Source: Microcyclospora pomicola
Lineage: Eukaryota; Ascomycota; Dothideomycetes; Capnodiales
Length of the DNA stretch: 64,000 nt
NCBI GenBank assembly: GCA_002786065.1
Contig: NHNY01000001.1
Location: forward strand, 2,474,382-2,538,381
Reading direction: 5' to 3'
Below are positions 25,095 to 37,338 of this stretch, one piece after another (the first letter of the stretch is position 1; each line of letters begins with the position of its first letter). The translations under genes were made by a program, and so were the position numbers. The notes below the pieces were generated by a model that saw only the letters and a program-made list of their open reading frames with translations, was not told where the DNA came from and searched no databases.

Positions 25095-25973
25095 TCAGCC
25101 CTCTGGATCGGAATGAAGTGTCACCAGATCGGAGAAGGTGTCGTCCTCGATTTCATCGTAGCCACGATCCGAAGAATGATTGGAGCTTACTCTCGTATCG
25201 CTCGTGGACTGGACGACTTTCTGCACTTCCCTCTGAATCTCAACTGCGATCATGCGCCCCAAATCTGTTGCGAAGGAATTGTCTTCACGAAGAAGCGCCA
25301 TCGTACCAGGTCGGTGGATGAGGCTAGTGACAGTAGAAGCAATAGAATCGAAGCACGATTTCTGGCGCTCTGACTTTGGCGCTCGTCGGTGTGCGAACGA
25401 AGAGCAGTCCGACATCGTTGTAGGTGTAGAGCCACTGCGGTAGCGATTCCTTATCGTTCGCTCGTCTGCTTCTCCCATCTCGAGAATTTGCTCGATGCCT
25501 CTTCCCGGTAGACCCAGCTCCTGCTCAGCAGCGCGGATTCTGGCGTTGTATCTGGAGGCACCTCTCTCTAGTTCCTTCGACCAAGGATCACTTTCGGTCC
25601 CTCTCCCTCTTCCACCATCCTGTCTTCCAGTCGGTGGTATTTGCCAAGCTGGCGTTGTCGGAACTGGCCCACCAGTCGATTGCGGCGTTTCTGTATGGCG
25701 ACTACGACGCGGAGCATATACACCATCTGCTATGTCTTCTTTGATGGTGTCATATGCATCCACGAGCTGCGTGGAGAAGTTAGTGGACTATCAAACGCAA
25801 ATGAATCGGCCTAACCACTGTACCCGTTGATAACTAGTGAATACCTCTGGGTCCTGGCCCTGTGCATCGGAGTACATATCGCGAGTAAGCATTTCATATC
25901 TTTGTTCCAGCTCATACTGAGACGTTGGGCGCGAGAGCCCAAGAACACTATAGCAGTCGTGCAGAGAGCTCAT
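25095..25973 (-). CDS. Divergent J-domain-like protein
   Basis: Exons 25973..25824 and 25766..25095 encode about 273 aa; the phase-0 intron has donor GTACAG and acceptor GCAG. The first 65 residues read as a J domain: DCYSVLGLSRPTSQYELEQR, then YEMLTRDMYSD, then across the splice SYQRLVDAYDTIKEDIADG. The HPD tripeptide expected between helices II and III, needed to stimulate Hsp70, is absent, so it is probably a degenerate or co-chaperone-inactive J-like domain. The remaining 200 residues are hydrophilic and rich in Arg, Ser and Glu, with a possible coiled coil near IAVEIQREVQKVVQS. An alternative start further upstream (26048) would add 25 residues. Function is unknown. Confidence 0.68.
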
Positions 25974-26048
25974 TTTTCTGCGTGCCGACCGGTAGGCTGT
26001 GCAAAGGGACATGCGCGAAGAAGCGCGAAGTGCAGGTTTCATGAGCAC

Positions 26049-27642
26049 CGGGCGTTATACGAAGCAGCAAACATCCATATCACAAGGTACATTTCAACAA
26101 ACGATCGCACAGGACTACGCCAGACACGTAGAGCTTGCTCAGGTCATGTTGACATCTGGAAGCACCGAATGTACATCGATGCGCGACACCTAATAATGTG
26201 GTAAGCAGGATGAGTCTTGTCGTACTTTTGAGAGACATATATTGAGACGGACGCTTCCAGGAAACTCTTCCATACTGCTGGAATGCCTCCGGGGCTCAAT
26301 ATTCGATGCGGAATGTTACACCGTCGGACCCCGTGGATAGAGCACAGCACAGCTAGCCTTGGACAGCAGCAAACTGAGTATATCGCTGCTTTCCTCCACC
26401 GTACTTCCATGGTCGTGTCGTGAAAGATGAAAAGGTAGGTACATCGACTTGTATCACTGGTCTGCAAGCGGCAACAATCCGGCCTCATCTGCGCATGTCC
26501 AGAATCTGCTGCAGGGAGGCACCTTGGGGCCGCCTTAGGTTTGCTCAAGGTGGCAGCCTGAACTCAGCGCGTACAATACTCGATGGGGGTAAGTGTATAC
26601 AATTACACTCATGTCAGTACGAAACTCAGCACATTCTCCTCGTAACGACGGTCTCATCGAAGACGTCGACGTCAAAATGTCCTCGGTGAAGGAACGGCAC
26701 TGCTGCAATGATTTGCCACCACCTGCGCTGAATGTGATGATGTGACAGGGACCACAAGGTACATGACTGGAGGATTTCTTAGTTCTCGTGATGTGCGTGT
26801 GAGGCAACATCCGAGGTACATGACGTAGATACCTAGTTTGCGCATCCAATCTCTGGCTCGAAGCAGCGCCTGTGGCCCACGGGTTCATGTTATGGACCAC
26901 GCTACAAACATCCTGCTCTCGTGGGTCGATTGCAGCGAGGTGATGGTGCGTGATGTACAACTGTGCGGCGATGAATACTCGTGTCAAGCCCACTCTTGTC
27001 AAGTGTTTCGAGGATACTGTACATCTCTCTTCTTCGCACGTTTTGTTGGAGTGCCAATGGTATGGTCAAGAATGCTGCTGCCTGCCGCCAGGGAGGTCGC
27101 AAAAGTACCTTAGTCGATGCAAATCTCGTTCTTTCCAATGTGGGCGAAACCTAGATCTCCGCTGTTGCGTGAACCGATAATCATCTCTGTGCGCAGCCAA
27201 ACACCCTCGTCACAGGGTAGACTGAGCATCCACTCATTTGTGGACAGACGGTCATGACAAAGTTCTAGAACGTCCGCCAGGCAATCACCAAGCGATACTC
27301 TACGCCACCTTGAAGTTGCTTCTCGAATGCAAAGCTTGCGAATTTGATGTAAATGTAGTATGATTCAAGTCTCTGTAGTCTAGTACGGCTGCGACAGCAG
27401 AACAGGGTATGATTTCCAAAACAAAAAGGTCATGGGCATAAGGCCAATAAACGATCGCTAGTTCGACAACTATTGACGAAATGTTGATGATACAGGATAA
27501 GCAGCACGCGCCAACGAAATCCGCTCGCTACCACAATCTCTTGTTCGTCTATCGCCGCGGAGCAGATTGCGAACTCTGCCTATTTGCCCTTCGTCAAAAC
27601 GAATGACTAGAATGCGCGCATCTCACACGAAGATTTGCTCGC
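26049..27642. other. Intergenic, no gene seen
   Basis: About 1.6 kb with only short overlapping ORFs and no domain or splice-consistent reading. Composition is normal and no RIP signature is present. Nothing is supported. Confidence 0.5.
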
Positions 27643-28689
27643 TCAAAACCATTGCAGAGTTGCTGCCTGGCTGTAATCGATGTTCTCAGGCAGCGTCTCG
27701 TACCTCTCGTGGCATGTGCCAAAGGCTCGGTCCCACAGGCGAGTCTGCTTGCCGTAGTTGTGGCTTTTCTTCCACCCCTTGCGGTGATGAAGATCATGAT
27801 CCTCTGTAACCAACTCAGCATCAAAGAGCTTCAACAGCGGAGTCGCTGTCGTTGGGGGAGTGACGAGCAATCGCAGGCCACTGTGACCCCACAGCTCGGT
27901 GAACACAATATACTGGTGACATAGCCACCAATCGTAGAAGCCCATTGGGAATCCCATCAGTCTCATGGTAGCCCAGGTCATGAATGGAATGACAGCAATG
28001 TCGAACATCTCCTGTTCGGTGTCCGCATACAGCGTGAGCAGCGGGTTGGGGTGCTTGGTGAGGTGATGTGTGCGGTGGAAGTGCCACAGGGAGTCGTTGG
28101 CATGCATGACCCGATGGTACCAGTAAAACCAGAAGTCCAGCACGACAGCGTAAACGCCAATCTCAACTGGCATCCACCAGTTCAGCGCTGCAAGAGGTGT
28201 ATCGCCTTTGTGGTAAGTGAGCAGCGCAGACATGGCCGGACGGAAGCTCACGGTCATCAACAGCGACAAGCCAATGTTGAGAGCCTTGAACTCGGGAATG
28301 GCGTCGCGCGCATGCTTGTCACCGTCCAGAAAGCCGTACTTCGCACCCATTTCCGCGATCATGCTGACCTCGCGAGTGCCATTCAGCAGCATCGACACGA
28401 AGTAGAAGAGGATCAGGGTGATGTAACCCATGTGTTTCCCGGTGTAGGAGGTGTAGAGCTGTTGGACGACCATCGGCCAGAGTGCGTGAATGAGTACCCA
28501 ACGGTGGGCTTGCCAGTGTGGAAGGTATGGCATTTTGTCGGTTTTGGCGAATGTCGGTACAACCGGTCCACTGCTGATCTTGTTGTTCATGCGCATATCG
28601 ATTCTCCTCTGCAGCCGCTCCATGATTTTGCCCCCCGCAGGAGGGGCGGGCTTGCTCGCTGTCGCGGGGTTGGTCTCTGAGGCAGTCAT
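27643..28689 (-). CDS. Sterol desaturase / fatty acid hydroxylase superfamily protein
   Basis: An integral ER membrane di-iron oxygenase of the ERG3/ERG25-type superfamily; the exact substrate cannot be told. Intronless, 348 aa, starting at MTASETNPATASKP (a longer in-frame Met at 28764 adds an unlikely hydrophobic tail). Membrane helices lie near WVLIHALWPMVV and ITLILFYFVSML. The three histidine clusters are complete: HRVMH near residue 192, HFHRTHH near 205, and HDLHH near 297 with HNYGKQ following. The signature FWFYWYHRVMH is strong. It ends with ENIDYSQAATLQWF. It is the last normal gene before the RIP-mutated block, whose edge is about 300 bp upstream of its start. Confidence 0.92.
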   Translation of the reverse strand: MTASETNPATASKPAPPAGGKIMERLQRRIDMRMNNKISSGPVVPTFAKTDKMPYLPHWQAHRWVLIHALWPMVVQQLYTSYTGKHMGYITLILFYFVSMLLNGTREVSMIAEMGAKYGFLDGDKHARDAIPEFKALNIGLSLLMTVSFRPAMSALLTYHKGDTPLAALNWWMPVEIGVYAVVLDFWFYWYHRVMHANDSLWHFHRTHHLTKHPNPLLTLYADTEQEMFDIAVIPFMTWATMRLMGFPMGFYDWWLCHQYIVFTELWGHSGLRLLVTPPTTATPLLKLFDAELVTEDHDLHHRKGWKKSHNYGKQTRLWDRAFGTCHERYETLPENIDYSQAATLQWF

Positions 28690-29182
28690 GTTGTGTGTGA
28701 AAGACTCGGAACCTGTGCTTCGAAGAAAGAAACATAGAAGAGAATGGCCGATGCAAGTATACATATATCGTCATGTTTCGCCACCGACCAGATCGAGGGG
28801 CAGTGCCTCGGCCGCATCAGGAACGAGAAAGCATGCATGCATGAAGATCACGCTATCTGCATCTCGCTGCCGATTCGCTCGACACCGTTCGAAACCGACG
28901 GGATGTTTCGAGTCGTACTAGAATATACCGAGCGCGCGGGAATACTTCGGCATGCGGCGCGGGGCGTTCCGCACTACGAGCGATACGAGCGTACTATAGT
29001 ATACGCCTAGTAGGCGCATTTCTAGGTATAGCGGTATCTCTAATTCTTCTAGAAAGATATAGAATTATAGTTAGAAGTCTTTTATAGAGTATAATAATAG
29101 ATAATATAGCTTAGAAGAGAAGTATTTATAGAATAGAAGTAAAGATTTCTATAATCTTATAGATCTAATTCTAATATTAAGA

Positions 29183-29350
29183 GTTATTTAAAGTAAAAGC
29201 TTTTATTAGATATTCTAAATAGAGTATAGATAAAGCTTAATAAAGTAAGAGATCTTATATTTTAATTATTAAAGTTAAATAATAAATTATATATAATTCT
29301 AACTAACCTAAACTAGCTATATTATATATATAAAAGAATTATAGATATAG
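29183..29350 (-). repeat. Inverted, decayed LTR fragment
   Basis: The sequence is the reverse complement of the 3' half of the gypsy LTR found at 31,088 and 37,339. Shared landmarks in order are TTATTAGATATTCTAAATAG, GAGATCTTATATT, TTAAATAATAAATTATA and CTAGCTATATTATATATA. It is more AT-shifted than the other copies. Confidence 0.75.
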
Positions 29351-29889
29351 TAATAAGTAATAATATATATTATACTAGTTTATATAAACCCTTTATTACT
29401 TATATAGAAGTAATAAAGTTACTTTATTAGCTAATCTTCCTAGCTTAAACTATAATACTAATATATAGAATACTTAAACTTATAGTATAGTATTATAAAG
29501 GTAGGTTGGCGGAGCCGAGATTTAGTGTATAGGAGTTTTATATAAGACAAGTTAAGAGAAGGGGTTTGTAATAGTTAAGGCGATTAGTAACCTAGGGTAA
29601 AGATTATAATATAAATTAAGTACGAACTCCTAACTACCTATAAAAGATTATCCGTTATATATAAAGGAGATACGTAGTTGCTCTACGCGCTCTTAGTAAT
29701 CTTTCCTAGATTACCGAGAGTAGTAAGAGCACTTATAGTCTGCTCCGTGCTAAGCCCTGCTTAGTTACTTAGAGCAGACCGGGAACTACTACGGTTAGGT
29801 GTAGCTTATATTATCTTCGTAATACTAGCTCCCCTCTTTAAGGGCCTTATCCTAAGGTCTATCGTCCTTCGAACAATATAGCTTCCTCT

Positions 29890-30240
29890 ATCTTAAAGTT
29901 CCTTCCTACTAAAAGCTCCTATCCTAAACAAAAGAAAGCCTCTTCTAATAGCACTAACCGTCGCGAAACCCTCGCGACTTTTATTAAGAAGCACAGAGAT
30001 GTAATGCCCCGAGCCTACTCTAAGTGTCGCGAGTATTGTCGGGTATACCGAGTTTATATACGCTCTAGTCGCTACGGCTAGTACAATCTGCACAACTCGA
30101 AATACGATATCCGGATAACCGAAAGCGAGTAGAAGCGTTTAGGGGAAGAGAGGCGTAAATTAATAGATACCTTAGAAGTCGTAAGGGATAAGACCTCGCG
30201 TACTATAGTAAAGGAAAGGCGTCTTCTCGCCTAACTAGAC
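29890..30240 (+). pseudogene. Decayed Cys-rich transposon-associated ORF, copy 1
   Basis: A broken frame reads KKASSNSTNRRETLATFIKK, then CREYCRVYRVYIRSSRYG, then NLHNSKYDIRITESE with in-frame TAG codons, ending in a charged helical stretch (KTSRTIVKERRLLA). Tyr residues sit where C-x-x-C type cysteines are expected. It is related to the copy at 30,690 and to the antisense ORF at the 3' end of the full-length gypsy element. Confidence 0.6.
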
Positions 30241-30246
30241 CTAGTT

Positions 30247-30415
30247 ATTAAGGGCGTCTAGGTAGAGGCTCTTATTAGATATTCTAAATAGAGGACGGTT
30301 AAAGCTAGCGAGGTAGGAGATCTTATATTCTAATTACTAAGGTTAAATAATAAGTTGTACACGATTCTAACTAATAAAACTAGCTACGCTATATATATAA
30401 AAGAATCGTAAGTAA
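30247..30415 (-). repeat. Second inverted LTR fragment
   Basis: Reverse complement of the LTR 3' half, less decayed than the first: it begins TTAAGGGCGTCTAGG and runs through TATTCTAAATAGAGGACGGT, GAGATCTTATATTC and GTACACGATTCTAACTAATA. It breaks off at AGAATCGTAAGTA, where a short tandem repeat starts. Confidence 0.8.
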
Positions 30416-30449
30416 TCTATATAATCTATATAATCTATATAATCTGTAG
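30414..30449 (+). repeat. 9-bp tandem repeat
   Basis: Three exact copies of AATCTATAT and one variant copy lie directly at the broken end of the inverted LTR fragment. Confidence 0.85.
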
Positions 30450-30689
30450 AGGACGATAGGTTAGACAGATTACGGAGGTTATATAAGCTCGGAACTTATT
30501 CCGCGCTCTATAATATAGAGTGCTCGTGCTTAGCGTGCCTTCCTGTACGCTCGTAATAACTAGCCCCTCCTCTAGTGTTTATACCCTTATAAACTATTAT
30601 CCTTCGACTAACTATACTAAAGGCACTAGTACGTACGAGTACGTAACAACGACTAGACAGGGCTAATCTAATTAACACCTTCGGAACCG

Positions 30690-31087
30690 ATATACTAACG
30701 AAATGTTCTTACTATAAGGTAAATAAGACTATGTGTTGTATACATATTTAGTTAGGCCTCTATAGTAAATGTAATCGTCGTAATAGTAAGGATTGCGACA
30801 TTATAATTACTGCGGTAGAGTAGCAATCGCTAAGTTCCGAGAAGAGGAAATTAGATAAGCAAATCGAGGACGCGCGGATAGTAGCTTAAGAGGCGAGCTA
30901 AGTAGTATTACTTACTTATAAGAAGGCTATATCGGCGTATATAAAAGAGCGTCGGTTATAGTAGCAACTAGAGTTCCTAAACAGTCGTGTGAATAACGCG
31001 TTAGCCTTCGAGGAGGCGTCTATCTAATAGTAAGAGTTAGCCGAGGCTATAGCGTTATTAGATTTCCCTCCTAAGATGTCGACTAGG
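30690..31087 (+). pseudogene. Decayed Cys-rich transposon-associated ORF, copy 2
   Basis: A broken frame reads KCSYYKVNKTMCCIHI, then GLYSKCNRRNSKDCDIIITAVE, then SEKRKLDKQIEDARIVA and a coiled-coil-like tail, with several TAG codons. The pattern of paired cysteines followed by a charged helix matches the copy at 29,890 and the antisense ORF at 36,780-37,276. It ends directly at the left LTR of the full-length element. Confidence 0.6.
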
Positions 31088-31411
31088 TGTTACGGGTACG
31101 TACGTACACGACCTACGCCTAGCCGCCCGCACTAATAGGCAGCACCCGCTAATAGAGCTTACTCTAGTAAGAGTAAGCACACCCTAGCACATCTTACTTG
31201 CTTACTCGTAAACAAGTAAGCTTACGAATGCTTATAGTAAGTATCTACGATTCTCCTATGTATATAGCGTAGCTAGTTTTATTAGCTAGAATCGTGTACA
31301 ACTTATTGTTTAACCTTAGTAATTAGAATACAAGATCTCCTGCCTCGTTAGCTTTAACCGTCCTCTATTTAGAATATCTAATAAGAGCCCCTACCTTAGA
31401 CGCCCTTAACA
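31088..31411 (+). repeat. 5' LTR
   Basis: 324 bp, with TG...CA ends. It matches the 3' LTR over its whole length; every difference I could see is a transition (for example CGCAC/CGTAC, AGCACACC/AGTATACC, GCTTACTCG/ACTTACTTA). Confidence 0.93.
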
Positions 31412-31569
31412 ACTTTGTATACCCTTAAGATAAGTAATAACCGAAGTATTCGTAGGACTCCCGCTCCTAGCGAAGTAGGAAGCTCGTAGCGCTACCGACT
31501 AACGACTACCTCGTCCGATATAACTATAACCGATACCCCCGATATAGGTAACGCCCTTAAGTTACTCGT

Positions 31570-32330
31570 CGCTAAACCTGACCTCTACTATAGAGACTGC
31601 GATAAGCTTAAAGACTTTATTAACTAGATGTCGATATACTTTAAGTTTAACCGTGTGGACGAACGACAGCAATCCCTATTCGCTACGACGTTTCTCTGTA
31701 GAAGGGCCTAATACTTCGTTAAGCCCTACTTAACTTAACACCTTATAGGTAAAGACGACGACTAGGATGTAGTCTAAATGTTCTCGAGATTCGCCGGTTT
31801 TAAAGACAAGATGCGAACCGTATTTAGTATTAGTAACGAATAGGCTAATACTGTGCGAATAATCTAAGTCCTAACTTAGAAGACTTTAGCCGCCGACTAC
31901 GCTGCTAAGTTCTAGGAGTATAGACAGATTACTAGATAGGACGACGACGCCCTAATTGTAATGTATAAGAGAGGACTAAAAGATTTAGTAAAAGACGAAC
32001 TTATACGTATCCCCGTACAACCTAATACGTTGACAGGAATAATCGAGCGCACGATTACCCTTAACGACAGACTGTACGAAAGAAGCATAGAAAGAGGACG
32101 TAGACTAAGAGGATCTAGTACGCTAAGGACCTACTATTTTAATAAGAACGCTAGACGTTCTAACTATAGCTACTATAGTAATCCGATAGATCTTAGTACT
32201 ACTACTCCGATTCGACGTAAAGGCGCTAGACCTAAGAAAGGGTTTAAGAGTAATAACGCAGGAAAACTAACTTACTACGCCTATAGCAAAGAAGGCTACA
32301 TAGTAAGGGACTGTTACTCGAAGGGGTAAT
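31570..32330 (+). pseudogene. Gag relic of the gypsy element
   Basis: The best open piece is 31961..32329 (starting MYKRGLKDLVKDELIRIP), with gag-like features: a charged helical stretch, an Arg-rich segment, and a zinc-knuckle remnant YYAYSKEGYIVRDCYSKG in which cysteines/His have become Tyr. Upstream sequence is interrupted by TAG codons. Confidence 0.75.
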
Positions 32331-33459
32331 AGGGGAATGTGTAACCCCGATAGTTTAATGCTATTACACAGAAGGTATAATTCAACGCTATAATCCCCGT
32401 AATTAAGGAGGAAAGCGATAAGGAATAGTAATAGGAATAACCTTACTATAGTAGCTAAGTCTAGGCCGTCTATAAGAAAGACGACTACTAGGAGTACTAC
32501 GAGATAAAGGAATTGTTCGAAATATTCCTAAACAAGACGAACTAACAGGAGGTTCGCAACAACGTACTAGACTTTATCGACAGCCTCTAGAATGAACTAA
32601 CTAAGCTTTTAGAGCTACTAAGAGAAGGACTAACTAACGAGATCCGAAGCAATATCACCTCGTGTAGCTACTTAATTACTCGAAACTAGTACGTTATCGA
32701 TACTATTAACGACCTTAGGATAAATAAGCTAGTTACCTTCGCTACTACGACGGTGCTCTATAAAGACAACAACGCTTTTATTAGCTATAATAATAGAGCC
32801 TCTATAGATAAAGAAGTACTAGAAAGTAATAACAAAGACGACTTAGATAAGTATAAGAGCGACGAGGAAAGTGATAGAGACGACGGATTCTTAACATTCC
32901 GTATCTACACCGCTACCGAAATCAAGAAACTCGTCTTACTTATAGCTAAATCCGCCGATTAGATTATGCTAATTGTAGGAGGAAGGAGATTCCTTAACTT
33001 ATAGAAGTTCGACTAAATGCTGTTCGACTTTAGGAGGAAGGTTTAGAGCATGTAACAAGTACCGATAACCCTAAACTTTAAATCCTTTATCTAGGAATTC
33101 CTACTAATCGGCAGTACCTTCCGACGAGACGGAAGTTATAAAGTAAACGGATTTAGGGTTACTAAGGAGATAAGAGCCGCTACTACTAGGCTTAAGGAAG
33201 CATATAAGCTTATAGAAGAAGACTAACGAAAAGCTAAGTAAGCTAGTAGGACATCGTTCGAAGAAGTATATAAGCAGGACCTTACTCGTAAAGCTTACTA
33301 TCGAAGAATAGGACAATTTATTTCGCTACTACTATTACCCTACTAGGGAAAAGGGAAAGCTCCTGCTTAGGAAGTTATAGTATAGAGCTTAACAACATAA
33401 AAACTTTAAAGTTAGTAGTTTTCTATATAATAGTTACTGTATAAGGACGTACTACTGCA

Positions 33460-36400
33460 GCTATAATAGACTCTAGCGCGGGTAGAAACTTCGTTTCTAG
33501 CAGTTTTGTGAAACGTTAAAGGATCGCTACTAATAATAAAGGAAACGTAGGATACCTAGTAATCGCTATAGACGGCTTATTACTACCTAGCGTAAGTAAG
33601 GAGACAGTACCCTTATAAATAATCGTTTAGAAGCACTAGGAGGAAATTATATTCGATGTTATCGATATAGCTAATTATAACATCGTACTTAGTATGCCTT
33701 AGCTGAAACGACACAATCCGACTATTCTATAGACGTTAGGGATAATTAGATTTAAGCAGTACGGTTGCGTAAACCGCGCTTACCCTACATAGCGACAGAG
33801 TACGCTAGTAGATAAGACAAGGGAGTTTAATATAGTAGAGGACTAGAACCTATAGTCGTAACGATAGACTAACAAAATAGATCTATAAACATAATAGGCA
33901 CGACAGTAGGATAACATCGACAAGCGATATAACAAACTACAGGACAACGCCGGCTAACTAAACGTTAGTGTAGTAAAGGAGAATTACGAACCTTCTAGAA
34001 TCCCTAAAGAGTACTAACAATTTAAGTAGCTCTTTTAGGAAGAGGAATCGTTAAAGACGTTACCTAAACATTAGCTATAGGATCACAAAATACTACTTAA
34101 ACTAGAGAAGTAACCTACGTATAGTCTACTCTATACTTGTTCTACGAAAGAGCTTTATACTATTAAAGAGTATCTAGATAAGTACCTAGCACGAGGGTAG
34201 ATTAGGAAATCGACATCCCCTACAGGATACCCTATAATATTCGTTCTAAAGAAAAACAGGAAATTACGAATAGTTATCAACTACCGAAAACTCAACAAAA
34301 TCACGATTAAGAACAGATATCTACTACTAAATATAGAAGAACTATAGACACAGTTCTCTAGAGCAAAATAGTATATAGCTATCGACCTATAGGAAGCCTA
34401 CTATCTTATACATATAGCTAAGGGAGAAGAATAGAAGACAGCGTTCAAAACACGCTATAGACTCTATAAATACCTTGTTATGCCTTTTAGATTAACTAAC
34501 GCACTAGCGTCAATGCAAGAACTTATTAACGATATACTTAGAGAGTACCTCGACGTGTTCGTAGTTACGTATCTTAACGACATTATAGTCTATACCGACG
34601 GTATACTCGAACAACATAAGGAACATATTAAGAAAGTATTCGTAAAGCTCGCTTCTCGGAACCTTAAAGTTAGTATCGACAAATATGAATTCTACAAAAA
34701 GGAAGTCAAATTCCTTAGATTTATTGTCGGAATAAACGGTATCAAACTAGACCCGGATAAGATTAAGTCTATTAAAGAATAGCCTACGCCTAGCAACGTT
34801 AAGGAAATACAATCGTTCCTAGGGCTAGCTAATTACAACCGGAAATTCATTAAAGACTACTCGAAGATCGCGACACTACTTACCGAACTTACCTAAAAGG
34901 ACAAGCCTTTTAAATAGGAAGCACGACAAGAATTAGCATTTAAGGCACTAAAGAAAGCCTATATAGAACAACCTATACTATAGATATTTAATACGATGAA
35001 ACCAATTCAACTCGAAACCGATATATTAGACATAGCTATAGGCGCCTGTCTTACACAGATAACTAATAGCAAATAACACCTAATAGCATACTTCTTAAAG
35101 AAGATATTACTAGCGGAACAGAACTACGATATCTACGACAAGGAACTTCTTACGATTATCGTAGCCTTATAATACTAGAGGATTTACGCCGAAGGAGCTC
35201 TATAGCTTACGATCTACTCCGATTACAAGAACCTGCTATACTTTACAACTACTAAGGTCTTAAATCGAAGGTAGACCTATTAGTCGGAACTCTTAGGACA
35301 GTATAAGTTCACTATCTAGTACACACTAGGTAAGGACAACAGCAGAGCGGACGTACTTAGCCGAAGGAGTAACTATATAAGTTAAAAAGAAAACATAGAA
35401 CAATAGATTCTTTAGATAAACGCTAATAGAAGTCTTAGTAGCTACGCTTAGGAATTTAACGCGATTCTACGCATAGCACAAGACACTAAAGAATAGTTCC
35501 TAATATCGAAAGGAAAATATAAGATTACATCTCCTAATAAGATACTAGAATATATCTAACGACATTACGCGGACCCCTTATAAGGACACCCTAGTATTAC
35601 TCGAACTATTAAAAGAATACAACGACACTTTATAATTAAACATATACAGAAATATGTAGAGAAATACATTAAGAAATGTATAGAATGTTAACAAGACAAA
35701 TCTTCGCGCTATATAAAGTACGGAAATATACAGTTCAGATTACTACTAACAGAGCTATAGTCAGAAGTCACAATAGACTTTATTATTAAGCTACTAAAAT
35801 CTAAGGATAGAACTTTTAGAGTAACCTACGACTCGATACTAGTTATCGTCGATAGACTAACGAAGTACTCTTACTTTATTCCCTATTAAGAATCGATAAA
35901 TGTAGTATAGTTCGTATTCCTTGTTATCGACAGACTTGTGCGATTATATAGAATCCCTTACGTAATTATTACTAACCGAGGAACGCTCTTCACTTCGAAT
36001 TATTAGAAGACGTTAATAACACAACTCGGAATACGACACAAACTGTCTACTGTATTTTATCCTACAACAGATAGACAAACAGAAAGAATGAATTAGAGTT
36101 TAGAAACGTATATACGATACTACGTTAACTATAATTAAGACAATTAGGTAAGCTTACTACCTCTAGTATAGCTTGTACTTAACGACAGTGTGTCTAAAAC
36201 AACCTAATTCTTACTATTCTACGCGAACTATAGAAGGTTACCGAACAACTTTATAACTAGGTTCGACAGACTATTAGTAGCTTAGGCTGTTACAACAGTC
36301 GACTAACTAAAAGATGTGTTTATAATAGCATAACAAAACATTATCAAATTATAACAGGCAATAACATCCTGAATAGATAAGAAAAACAAAAATATACCTT

Positions 36401-36790
36401 AGCTTAAAAAGGGGGATAAAGTATACCTTCTTACAAAAAACTTTAAGACAAAGAGACCTTTTAAGAAACTTAACGCAGTTAAAGTCGGTCTATTTTTAAT
36501 TAAAGAAGTACAAGGACCTGTTAACTACCTCCTCGAACTACCTAAAGATATAGGACGAATTTACCCTATATTCTATATATCCTTACTCGAACTAGTAGAC
36601 CTAGAAACGCTATTATAAACGACCTTCTATTACTAAACCGACATAGGCGAATACGTTGTTAAGAAAATCCTAAAGAAACAAGGTTAGCGATACCTAGTTA
36701 AATAGGAAGGATACCTAGAATCGGAAAATACCTAGGAACTAAGAGAAAACCTTACGAATTGCTAGAACCTTCTACGATAATTTCACTAGC
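33460..36790 (+). pseudogene. Pol relic: protease, RT, RNase H, integrase, chromodomain
   Basis: Broken by many TAG/TAA codons. The protease active site reads DSSA where DSGA is expected. The RT contains MPFRLTNALASMQELIND and the catalytic box YLNDIIVYTDG, where LDD is normal; the longest open piece is 34480..34782. RNase H shows IQLETDILDIAIGACL. The integrase has a decayed zinc-binding region (KKCIEC) and VTYDSILVIVDRLTKYS. The C-terminal chromodomain reads IGEYVVKKILKKQG then YLVK and EGYLESENT. All damage is of the CpA-to-TpA or TpG-to-TpA type. Confidence 0.9.
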
Positions 36791-37276
36791 GTCTAATACT
36801 AAATTAATAAGATCTAGCGATTCCTATACCGCTAGCAACACTATAGAACTAATTACAGTAGTAGGACAATCTTCTACGAGATCTAATTTACTAGACTCCT
36901 CTATTTCTATAGTAAGATAGAGAGCCTTCTTTTTCGCTCTCTTATCTGCCTAACAAAGCAGTTTCTTTTTATATAATAACCGCACTATAACTTTTAATAA
37001 CTCTTCCTTATCTTCGTCGATTTCTCTTTAGAGCTAATCCCGTGTTCTATTAAGCGATAACTAGGATATGTTAATATAAGGGCAACCGATTCGAATACAT
37101 TCGGAATACTTTAGTCTTACGCGACCTTCTATAATGATGTACTTGTAGCCGTTAAGGAAACAGCGATCGTAAGCAAATTCTACTAGATAGCCGTGTTTAG
37201 TAATTTCGGATGTAAGACAGAGACAGTTTATAGAGGAAGAGGACGACATCGCTACCCTACTTATAAAGAGGGACAT
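36780..37276 (-). pseudogene. Antisense Cys-rich ORF in 3' end of gypsy element
   Basis: On the strand opposite to pol, an ATG at 37276 (MSLFISRVAMSSSSSINCLC) opens 71 codons to the first stop. Past the stops the frame continues as a charged coiled-coil-like stretch (REIDEDKEELLKVIVRLLY, KKKALYLTIEIEESSKLDLV). The middle reads YDRCFLNGYKYIIIEG and YSECIRIGCPYINIS, a paired Cys pattern with several Cys changed to Tyr. It starts 63 bp inside the 3' LTR. Similar Cys-rich proteins are common as uncharacterised repeat-associated genes in fungi. The role is unknown. Confidence 0.65.
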
Positions 37277-37338
37277 ACACAGTTATAAAGTAATTACTAC
37301 GTAACTACTAGGATACTAGTCTAAGTAGGGGGGATAGT

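Noticed and set aside
1-28990. A secondary-metabolite cluster linking DHAD, the two MFS genes and the Zn2Cys6 regulator
   Set aside because: Housekeeping genes (ERD2, RPS19, SFI1) are interspersed and no backbone biosynthetic gene lies in this region; the NRPS is 28 kb further on, beyond two RIP blocks.
34480-34782. Active reverse transcriptase gene
   Set aside because: The open piece is one uninterrupted part of a pol frame that has stops on both sides and an altered catalytic box.
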